Shown one piece after another: positions 30,781 to 37,775 of a DNA stretch of 38,774 nucleotides. The position numbers and the translations under genes were made by a program. How positions within the stretch are numbered: the first letter of the stretch is position 1; each line of letters begins with the position of its first letter. The notes beneath the pieces were generated by a model, which ran no database searches, was not told the DNA's origin, and worked only from the letters and a program-made list of their open reading frames with translations. Source of the DNA: a virus; IMG/VR virus record IMGVR_UViG_3300015360_000013, positions 1 through 38,774 of that record; one strand, written 5' to 3'.

Positions 30781-31938
30781 ATGGCTATTCAAATATTACC
30801 AGCAGCGCCTCAGAAAAGATCATTCGCTCAGAAATTGAATGAAGGTGTAGGTCGAGGTCTTGAGATGGGATCTCAATTAATTCAACAACATCAGGCTAAA
30901 CAAAAACAAGAACAGCAAATTAAACAAATGGATGAAACCATTTATAAATTGACTGGTCAAAATGTTTCTGGGTTGCCCGTTGATGCTAAGACTAAGTTTC
31001 TTCAAGAAGTGACAAAAGGTGAATATAGTTTAGAAGGAAGAAAGTTGGGTACTCAAGGAAAATCACCAGCTGGTGGTTTAACCGGTCAACCTGTTCCCCC
31101 TGAAGTTAGTCAAAAATTAAATGAGATTGTTCGAGGAGCTCCTAATTCTAGTGCTGACGAATTAAAAGGGATGATGGATGAGCAAGGAATTCCTCCTGCA
31201 TATTCTAATGGCTATGTAGAAAATAGAAGAAGACAAGACGAACGAATTGCTGCATCAAAAGATAAAAGATCTGAAGCTGGACAAAAACGAGCTGAGAAAA
31301 TCTTAGATGAAGGTGATATTCTTGGAAAGGAACTTCCTCTTCTTGAGTCTTCTGTTATGGCGATGGAAGATGCTATCCAAAATGGAGATCAAAGTTTTTG
31401 GTCCCTTGATAATTTAGCAGAATTAACAGGATCGGAACTATTTAGAACTGCAAAAGGTGGACAATTTAAAACAGCTGCAAAGACATACTTCCTAAATGAC
31501 TTGAAGTCTTCAGGAGGTCGTCCAAATATGTTTATAGAAAAGATGCTAGCTGATGCATTACCTAAAATGGGAAGGTCGGAAGAAGCAAACCAAACCGTTC
31601 TTGAATCTTTTAAATTTTCTAATGACTTAAAGAAAAAAAGACATGAAACAATTAGAGATTTAGAAAAATATTACGAAGAATCAATGGGATTTTTACCTGG
31701 ACGTTTTAATTCAATAGTTGAAGAGAACATGAAGCCTTATATTGAAGAACGTCAAAAAGATTATGAAAAAAGACTTAAAGAAATCGCCGTAATTGAAAAG
31801 AAAAAGTCTAAGAAAGGTAAAGAAAAGAAAAGTCAGTTATCAGGAACATTTATAGATGTTATGGGTCCTGATGGCCAGATGTATGAAATCGATCAAAGCG
31901 AAGTTGATCAATTACCTGAAGGGTATAAAATCCAATGA
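30781..31938 (+). CDS. Candidate ejection protein, helical
   Basis: 385 aa from the ATG at 30781, with AGGAG 6 bases upstream; a start at 30757 would overlap the previous gene needlessly. Almost wholly helical and charged, with coiled-coil stretches (LIQQHQAKQKQEQQIKQMDE; RLKEIAVIEKKKSKKGKEKK). The C-terminal 25 residues (TFIDVMGPDGQMYEIDQSEV) form a small acidic tag that reads like a motif used for packing proteins in the head. Position supports ejection with the DNA. Confidence 0.6.
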   Translation: MAIQILPAAPQKRSFAQKLNEGVGRGLEMGSQLIQQHQAKQKQEQQIKQMDETIYKLTGQNVSGLPVDAKTKFLQEVTKGEYSLEGRKLGTQGKSPAGGLTGQPVPPEVSQKLNEIVRGAPNSSADELKGMMDEQGIPPAYSNGYVENRRRQDERIAASKDKRSEAGQKRAEKILDEGDILGKELPLLESSVMAMEDAIQNGDQSFWSLDNLAELTGSELFRTAKGGQFKTAAKTYFLNDLKSSGGRPNMFIEKMLADALPKMGRSEEANQTVLESFKFSNDLKKKRHETIRDLEKYYEESMGFLPGRFNSIVEENMKPYIEERQKDYEKRLKEIAVIEKKKSKKGKEKKSQLSGTFIDVMGPDGQMYEIDQSEVDQLPEGYKIQ

Positions 31939-33248
31939 CACCATCTACATTGAGATTAAAATCACCATCTCCAAAAGAATCACCAAAAGAACCGATATCT
32001 TTTCAACCTTTAGTTGAAAATCAACCACGACCACCCCCTTCATCTTTAAAACCAAAATCTCTTAGACCAAAGAATCAAAACTTTCCTTTAGAAGGGGAGA
32101 ATGATTTAGACAGAGAAATCGAAAGAAATGTTGCTCAGCAAACTTCTAGAATTGGCGAAACTCTTCTAGGAGCTCCGGGTGATATATATTCTTTTGTAAA
32201 AGGAATATTTGGAGGAGATCCAGAAACAAATTTACCGACATCTAAAAGTTTAAGAGAAAAATCTGAAAAAGCATCTCTTGGTTATACAAAACCTCAAAAC
32301 GAATTTGAAGAAAGAATAGGGGAAGTTCAACAAGATATTGCCTCATTTATGATTCCAGGATCCGGTAAATATAATCTTCTAAGAAATATCGGAATTCCTG
32401 TTGTTGCCAATCTTGCAAAAGAAGGAATCAAGTTTGCTGGAAGCGAAAAAATGGGCGATGCAGCAAAAATTGGGACCATGATTGCCTTAGATTTGATGCA
32501 TTTGAAGGGGGGGGGAGCTAAAAAGTTCGCCGGAGACCTATTTAGTCAAAGCGAAAAGATGATAGTAGAAGGAACAACTCTTAAATCTCCAGGATTACAA
32601 AAGTCTCTTTCTTCATTAGAAAAATCTTTAGAAAGTGGAGGGTCAGCACCTTCTAAAGAAAAAGCTTTAAAGAAAATTAGTGAGATTCAATCCAAAATGA
32701 AGTCTGGAGAAATCGAAGTTAGAGAATTATTGGACTTTAGAAAAACCATTAATGAACTTAAACAAGAAATGGGTGGATTTGAGGTTCAGCTTCCAAAACA
32801 TATTAAGAAAAAAGCCATTGCAAATTTAGAACTCGTAAGAAAACAAGTTGCAAAAGGTATTGATGAATATGGAGCTCTTCACGATCCAGAATTTAGAAAA
32901 ATAAACAAAGCAGCCAATGAAGCTTATGCTGCTTATGAATCAAGCGATACGATTGCAAGATTTATTAAAAAACATGCAACTAAAAAAAGCCCTTTAGCAA
33001 AAACATTATTTGGATCAATAGGTTATGTAGGCATTAAAGCTCCCTTAATGGTGGCTAAAGGTACTGCAGGACTTCCAATAGCTTATGCAGCATATGAAGG
33101 ATATAAAGTTCTTCATCAAGTAATTCAAAGTCCGACTTTAAGAAAGTTCTACGGAAATATCCTTAAAGGAGCAACTTCTGGAAATGCTTCCCAAGTTTCT
33201 AAAAATATGCAACTTTTAGAAAAAGGACTTGAAAAAGAAGAAGATTAA
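31935..33248 (+). CDS. Candidate ejection or pilot protein
   Basis: 437 aa, ATGA overlap. Pro/Ser/Lys-rich disordered N-terminus (SPSPKESPKEPISFQPLVEN), a Gly-containing hydrophobic region about 145-200, helical middle (SLSSLEKSLESGGSAPSKEK), and an Ala/Gly-rich hydrophobic C-terminal stretch (GSIGYVGIKAPLMVAKGTAG). The mix of disorder and amphipathic segments is typical of proteins pushed through the tail to form a channel. No lysozyme motif is visible. Last gene of the virion operon; ends head-on with a minus-strand gene. Confidence 0.6.
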   Translation: MTPSTLRLKSPSPKESPKEPISFQPLVENQPRPPPSSLKPKSLRPKNQNFPLEGENDLDREIERNVAQQTSRIGETLLGAPGDIYSFVKGIFGGDPETNLPTSKSLREKSEKASLGYTKPQNEFEERIGEVQQDIASFMIPGSGKYNLLRNIGIPVVANLAKEGIKFAGSEKMGDAAKIGTMIALDLMHLKGGGAKKFAGDLFSQSEKMIVEGTTLKSPGLQKSLSSLEKSLESGGSAPSKEKALKKISEIQSKMKSGEIEVRELLDFRKTINELKQEMGGFEVQLPKHIKKKAIANLELVRKQVAKGIDEYGALHDPEFRKINKAANEAYAAYESSDTIARFIKKHATKKSPLAKTLFGSIGYVGIKAPLMVAKGTAGLPIAYAAYEGYKVLHQVIQSPTLRKFYGNILKGATSGNASQVSKNMQLLEKGLEKEED

Positions 33249-33448
33249 AAATGATTTCCATCATTGAAATAAGCATCTTCATTTTCAAGATTTCTCTTAG
33301 CAATTAATTGTTCATCTCCCATCCATATAAATAGATTAATGAACATTTGTTTAATTCCTTTTAAAATAGAAAAAAAGATTCCGAAAAAAACTATAAAATA
33401 TAATGCTGACATACCCGTGATAAATATGTATTTACAAATTTCAAACAT
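33245..33448 (-). CDS. Small membrane protein
   Basis: 67 aa with one long or two short hydrophobic spans near the N-terminus (YIFITGMSALYFIVFFGIFF) and a basic then acidic cytoplasmic-like tail. AAAGGATAAG before the ATG. Copy 2 of the palindrome lies 23-43 bases upstream. Candidate lysis or superinfection factor. Confidence 0.55.
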   Translation of the reverse strand: MFEICKYIFITGMSALYFIVFFGIFFSILKGIKQMFINLFIWMGDEQLIAKRNLENEDAYFNDGNHF

Positions 33449-33470
33449 AAAATAAACTTATCCTTTGGGT

Positions 33471-33491
33471 AATGTAAATCCGCTTTACATT
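33471..33491. repeat. Dispersed palindrome, copy 2
   Basis: AATGTAAA and TTTACATT flank TCCGC, 21 bp, in the gap between the stop of the holin-like gene and the start of the membrane-protein gene. See copies at 21487 and 33779. Confidence 0.85.
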
Positions 33492-33496
33492 TAAAA

Positions 33497-33769
33497 TTAT
33501 TCAGCTTTTCTATTCTGTTTATCATCTTTAAGAATACAGCATTCTTTAGAATAAAACGCCCCTTCCATTCTGTTTAGGCTTGTTCTTGTTTCTTTTAGAT
33601 CATTCCTAATATCTTTAATATCTGATCTCATATCTCTAATTTCAATATCCAATTCAGCGAATTTCGTATATAAATCAGCCTTGAAATTACGAATGATCGT
33701 ATATAAAAAAGTGGAGACGGCGATTGAGGTTCCAATAATGGAAATAATTATTTGAGTTGTGGCGTCCAT
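33497..33769 (-). CDS. Holin-like protein with membrane span and coiled coil
   Basis: 90 aa. One N-terminal span (IIISIIGTSIAVSTFLYTII) followed by a coiled coil (FAELDIEIRDMRSDIKDIRN, DLKETRTSLNRMEGAF) and a charged end. This N-span plus coiled-coil layout resembles XhlA-like and related phage proteins near lysis genes. GGAG lies 5 bases before the ATG. No endolysin gene is adjacent, so a holin role is only possible. Confidence 0.5.
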   Translation of the reverse strand: MDATTQIIISIIGTSIAVSTFLYTIIRNFKADLYTKFAELDIEIRDMRSDIKDIRNDLKETRTSLNRMEGAFYSKECCILKDDKQNRKAE

Positions 33770-33778
33770 TTAATCTCC

Positions 33779-33800
33779 AATGTAAATCCGGATTTACATT
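33779..33800. repeat. Dispersed palindrome, copy 3 (perfect)
   Basis: AATGTAAATCC is followed directly by its exact reverse complement GGATTTACATT, 22 bp. It starts at the stop of the ribbon-helix-helix gene and ends just before the ribosome site of the holin-like gene. Confidence 0.88.
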
Positions 33801-33982
33801 CATTGTTTCATCATCTTTTTTAAGTGCTTAGCAGTTTTCAAGTTGTCTTCTTGAATCTTAATAAAGTTTTCTATCAGAGCAACGCTTTGCTTTGTGATAG
33901 ATAGTTCCATGTCAATGCATAGAATTTTGTATCTTTTGTATAAGTCCAGTGGGACTCTGAATCTTAGTTCTTTTTCTTTCAT
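33800..33982 (-). CDS. Ribbon-helix-helix (Arc/CopG-like) regulator
   Basis: 60 aa from the ATG at 33982, shortly after GGGG; an in-frame ATG at 34018 would add a hydrophobic leader. ELRFRVPLDLYKRYKILCID then MELSITKQSVALIENFIKIQ shows the beta strand, two helices and the turn of the Arc/CopG fold. Lys-rich C-terminus. Such dimers bind short palindromes, and a perfect palindrome begins at its own stop codon, suggesting a regulator-operator pair; this is inference. Confidence 0.65.
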   Translation of the reverse strand: MKEKELRFRVPLDLYKRYKILCIDMELSITKQSVALIENFIKIQEDNLKTAKHLKKMMKQ

Positions 33983-34032
33983 AATCCCCATTATAGGACA
34001 AATTACAATTTTCCACACTATTTAGATTAGAT

Positions 34033-34060
34033 TTGCATAAACTTTACCTTATCCTATGAT
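34033..34060 (+). promoter_or_regulatory. Candidate promoter of the tail-fibre block
   Basis: TTGCAT (34033-34038), 16-base spacer, TATGAT (34055-34060), about 80 bases before the large fibre ATG and divergent from the regulator gene. It resembles a sigma-70 promoter, but the host's sigma consensus is unknown. Confidence 0.45.
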
Positions 34061-34139
34061 ACTTAAGAATTTACAAAAAATATTCTGGGATTAAATATGG
34101 GGAAGATCTACATTTGAACTTAACAAAAAAGGAGTTTTT

Positions 34140-36599
34140 ATGTTTCCACCAGGCGCAATGTTATATTCACAAGGTTTTGGAGCAAGACCTGAAAATGTCG
34201 AAGTCCCCGTTCTTTCTACAAGAGCACCTACATCCGTTGATACTTCATATCCAGTAGGTAAAAGATGGATAGATACAGTTGGGAATATTGTTTATGATTT
34301 AACTAGTCTTTCAAGTGTTGGTGGTGTTTTATCATCTGTTTGGTCATCTGGCGGTAATGCTTTAGCCACGACAACTACTCCAGGTATTGTTGAATTATCA
34401 ACTTTAGCAGAATTACAAGGTGGTACAGCTCCAGCCGGTGCAGTTCCTACATCTAACGATGTTGCGACAGTTATCGCAGCAGTTGTAGTCGGAGCAGTCC
34501 CAGCTGCTACAGAAACAGTTGCGGGTATTGCAGAGATAGCAACTCAAGCTGAAACAAATACCGGAACCGATGATGCAAGAATAGTATCACCTCTTAAACT
34601 TACTCAGCTTTTAATTAATGCTCCTCCAGCTATTGGTTCTACAAATCCTGCAGCTGGTTCATTTACAACTTTAGCCGCTTCTGGTTTAACTTCTCTTTCA
34701 GGAAGCGCAACTATTACAACTGGTGCAACTGCTCTTAATTTAGCTTCGGATGCTTCAACTGGTGCAGTAAATATCGGTACAGGAGCTGGAGCAAGAATAA
34801 TTACTATTGGTAACGTAACTGGTGCAACTGCCGTTAACGTTAACACAGGTACAGGTTCTTTTACTTTGACCACTACTGGTGCCGGTGACGTTGTTTTAAA
34901 TGCTGCTGATACAGTCCTTATCGATTCAGCCGGTGTTTTAGAATTAAACTCATCTGCTGGTGTAATTAGCATTGGTAACGATGCAGTTGCTCAAAACATT
35001 AACGTTGGTACTGGTGCTGCTGCTAGAACAATTACAATTGGTAATAGCACAGGCGCTACAAGCTTAGTTTTAAACGCAGGAACTGGTGCTTTAAACATCG
35101 GTACAAACGCCGTTGCCCATACAATTACAATTGGTAACCAAACTGGTGCAACAAGCGTCGTAATAGATTCTGGTACTGGAGCAATTAACGTTGGTACTGC
35201 GGTTGCTAAAACAATTACTATTGGTAACGTCACAGGTGCAACTGCTGTTAATATTAATACTGGATCTGGTGGATCAACCTATACTACTACAAATGCTGCC
35301 TTTACTTTGGCAACTGGTACTGGAACTATAGGAATTTCTGCAGATGCTGCGGCAACTACAGTAAATATAGGTACTGGAGCAGCAGTTGTTAAAACAATTT
35401 CTATTGGTGGTACTGGAGCGAACGTCATCGCTATAGGAAATACTCAAACAGGTGGTAGTGTTGCAATTGGTACTGCAATGACAACTGGTACAGTTTCTAT
35501 TGGTGGTACTGGTCTTCAAACAGGTACGGTAACTATTGCTCCTGGAACTGGCGCTCAAACAGTCGCAATTGCAACTGGTGGTACTGGTATTAAAACAGTT
35601 AATATTGCAACCGGTGCAATTGATAACGTCGTCACAATTGGTACTATTACAGGTGCTGCTTCTCTTGCATTAAAAGTTGGTACTGGTAACTTTACTCTTG
35701 ATGGCGATGCTTCTTCAACATACACAATTGGAGCTTCAACAACTACAGGTACTATTACAATTGGTGGTACTGCAGAAACAGGAACCATTACTCTTGGAAG
35801 TTCTTCAGGAACTAACATTGTAGCTATTGGAGCTGGTACTGGTGCAACAACTGTTAATATTGCAGGTGGTGCGACAAACGCTAAAGCTGTAAACATCGCA
35901 ACTGGAGCCGTAGCAAACGTCATAACTATAGGTAGTGTATCCGGAGCGGCTGCAATTAGCATGTTAGTCGGTACAGGTAACTTTAGCTTAGATGGTGCAG
36001 CTACTTCAAACTACACTTTTGCTCCTTCAATAACAACCGGTACAATTAACTTTGGTGGTACTGGTGCTAACTCAGGAACAGCAACAATACTTGGTGGAAC
36101 TGGCGCTCAAACAATCAACATTGCCAACAACACCGGTATTAAGACAATCAACATTGCTGGTGATTCTGCAACTTCAGCTAACATTATTAAGATCGGTACA
36201 GGAGCTGCTGCACAAACAGTAACCCTTGGTTCTACTAACACAACTAGTACAACTACCATCAACTCAGGAAGTGGTAACACTAACGTAACAGGTGGTCATC
36301 TTTCAATTGCAACAGTAGCAAAAACATTGATGGTTAATGGTGGAGCTGTAACTGACTTTATTGGTACAGGAGTTTTAACAGGTGGTACACAAACTATTGC
36401 AAATACTAACATCGCGACTGGTGATGTAATTATTCTTAGTCGTACTGCAGTGAATGCTTCCACTACTTTGGGTGAGTTTACTTATACCATAAGTAACGGT
36501 GCAAGTTTTACTGTCACATCTGTGATTCTTGGAACTCCTGGATCAACACAGTCCGGAGATGTCAGTTCATATGTCTACTTTATAGTACGACCAACATAA
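34140..36599 (+). CDS. Long repeat-rich tail fibre
   Basis: 819 aa. N-terminal attachment-like segment with DTSYPVGKRWIDT (about 38-50). Then ATTTTPGIVELSTLAELQGG and TETVAGIAEIATQAETNTGT, the tail-fibre repeat that precedes many fibre shafts. From about 213 to 697 a series of imperfect 18-24-residue repeats follows with cores such as ARTITIGNSTGATSLVLNAG and KTITIGNVTGATAVNINTGS, a beta-helical or triple-beta-spiral shaft. The last 100 residues (GTQTIANTNIATGDVIILSR; ending YVYFIVRPT) would be the tip. GGAG 6 bases before the ATG. A strong terminator follows. Confidence 0.82.
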   Translation: MFPPGAMLYSQGFGARPENVEVPVLSTRAPTSVDTSYPVGKRWIDTVGNIVYDLTSLSSVGGVLSSVWSSGGNALATTTTPGIVELSTLAELQGGTAPAGAVPTSNDVATVIAAVVVGAVPAATETVAGIAEIATQAETNTGTDDARIVSPLKLTQLLINAPPAIGSTNPAAGSFTTLAASGLTSLSGSATITTGATALNLASDASTGAVNIGTGAGARIITIGNVTGATAVNVNTGTGSFTLTTTGAGDVVLNAADTVLIDSAGVLELNSSAGVISIGNDAVAQNINVGTGAAARTITIGNSTGATSLVLNAGTGALNIGTNAVAHTITIGNQTGATSVVIDSGTGAINVGTAVAKTITIGNVTGATAVNINTGSGGSTYTTTNAAFTLATGTGTIGISADAAATTVNIGTGAAVVKTISIGGTGANVIAIGNTQTGGSVAIGTAMTTGTVSIGGTGLQTGTVTIAPGTGAQTVAIATGGTGIKTVNIATGAIDNVVTIGTITGAASLALKVGTGNFTLDGDASSTYTIGASTTTGTITIGGTAETGTITLGSSSGTNIVAIGAGTGATTVNIAGGATNAKAVNIATGAVANVITIGSVSGAAAISMLVGTGNFSLDGAATSNYTFAPSITTGTINFGGTGANSGTATILGGTGAQTINIANNTGIKTINIAGDSATSANIIKIGTGAAAQTVTLGSTNTTSTTTINSGSGNTNVTGGHLSIATVAKTLMVNGGAVTDFIGTGVLTGGTQTIANTNIATGDVIILSRTAVNASTTLGEFTYTISNGASFTVTSVILGTPGSTQSGDVSSYVYFIVRPT

Positions 36600-36618
36600 T
36601 TCTAGAATATAATTGATG

Positions 36619-36654
36619 AAAGGGGATATAACTTGAATAAGTTATAACCCCTTT
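36619..36654 (+). terminator. Long hairpin terminator after the tail fibre
   Basis: AAAGGGG and TATAACTT (36619-36634 with one A-A mismatch) pair with AAGTTATA and CCCCTTT (36639-36654) around a GAAT loop. The T-run is short, so termination may be partial. Confidence 0.75.
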
Positions 36655-36671
36655 CAACTTATAGGTATACA

Positions 36672-36875
36672 ATGGAAGAAAAGAAATTTCAACTCGATGC
36701 GAAAGTAGAAGGAAAAAATTATAATTTTACATGTAACGCTGATTCACCGATCGTTCATGTGAAAGAAGTTCTTGTTAAATTTTTGCATTATGCTTGCCAA
36801 CTAGAAGATCAAGCTCTAGCACAACAATTAGAATCTAAAGAACCACAAAAAGAAGAAATACCCCAAGAGGTTTAA
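36672..36875 (+). CDS. Small protein in the fibre block
   Basis: 67 aa (KKFQLDAKVEGKNYNFTCNA; HVKEVLVKFLHYACQLEDQA), with an acidic Gln/Glu tail. Immediately followed by the next ATG. Could be a fibre chaperone or regulator; unknown. Confidence 0.55.
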   Translation: MEEKKFQLDAKVEGKNYNFTCNADSPIVHVKEVLVKFLHYACQLEDQALAQQLESKEPQKEEIPQEV

Positions 36876-37208
36876 ATGTCGTTTACTTCAAGAATAGCAT
36901 GGGAAACACTTAGAACCATTGATTCAGCTACATTTACAGGATCTTATCAAGCAGTTGGAGTCCCTTTAGCGAATCCTTCCTATATTTTAAAAATGGTTAA
37001 TAATTCTACTGTTATTGTGACCATTTCAATCGACGGTCTTAACGATGTAGATGTTTGTCCAGCTGGAAGTTTTTGGCTATATGATGAAGGTAAAGTAGGA
37101 TTATCCTCTGGATTTCCATCCGTTCCTAAAGGAACACAAATTTATGTGAAAGGGTCTGCAGGTACAGGACTGGTTTATTTGGTAACTCAGTATATATTAA
37201 CAAACTAA
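36876..37208 (+). CDS. Conserved small virion protein
   Basis: 110 aa. Pattern TIDSATFTGSYQAVGVPLAN, KMVNNSTVIVTISIDGLNDV, PAGSFWLYDEGK, VPKGTQIYVKGSAGTGLVYL is one I recognise as a recurrent beta-sandwich protein of podophage tails, function unknown. It begins directly after the previous stop. Confidence 0.65.
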   Translation: MSFTSRIAWETLRTIDSATFTGSYQAVGVPLANPSYILKMVNNSTVIVTISIDGLNDVDVCPAGSFWLYDEGKVGLSSGFPSVPKGTQIYVKGSAGTGLVYLVTQYILTN

Positions 37209-37217
37209 GGATATAAA

Positions 37218-37775
37218 ATGAGCCAAGCGGGATCAATTTCAAGTTCTGGAGGAGGCGGAGGCGGAACCGTCATTCAAGTTAATACTCAATTAGGAAATGC
37301 AACTCCTCTAGCTGGAATCATCATTGTTAATGGTATTGATTCCATAGAAAATAATGACAATGGGATTATAACTAACGGTGGAGTTGTAGGGACTGGGACT
37401 CAAAATTTAGTCAATGTTAAATCTACAAATAGACAAACAGGATCCGTAACTACAACTGATGCAACACTGACTACAATCATTACTTTTGCACTAGATGTAA
37501 CTCCTGGGACATATTATGTTTATGGAAGTGTTCAAGCTTTCAATTCTTCAACTCCTGCATCTGGATCTTATTCTTATTCAGGTGGATACCGAACAAGTGG
37601 TGCAGCAGCTACAGAACTTGGAATAGAGCTTCATGACGAATTTGAAGATCCAGCCTTTATTACAGCAGATATATTTTTATCTTCTAGTGGAAATAATGTA
37701 CTAATTCAAGTTCAAGGTGTAGCTGGGTTATCTATAAATTGGAATGCAATCCTAGAATTTAGGCAGGTGACATAA
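37218..37775 (+). CDS. Tail protein with Gly-rich N-terminus
   Basis: 185 aa. AGSISSSGGGGGGTVIQVNT at the start is a Gly linker common in phage fibre subunits, followed by beta-rich sequence with TYYVYGSVQAFNSSTPASGS. AGGATATAAA precedes the ATG. Its stop overlaps the start of the beta-helix gene by one base (TAATG). Confidence 0.65.
   Translation: MSQAGSISSSGGGGGGTVIQVNTQLGNATPLAGIIIVNGIDSIENNDNGIITNGGVVGTGTQNLVNVKSTNRQTGSVTTTDATLTTIITFALDVTPGTYYVYGSVQAFNSSTPASGSYSYSGGYRTSGAAATELGIELHDEFEDPAFITADIFLSSSGNNVLIQVQGVAGLSINWNAILEFRQVT

Noticed and set aside
34604-35962. Four long minus-strand frames opposite the tail fibre
   Set aside because: They are Val/Ala/Pro or Ser/Thr/Cys-rich mirror images of the repeat-rich fibre gene with no starts of their own.
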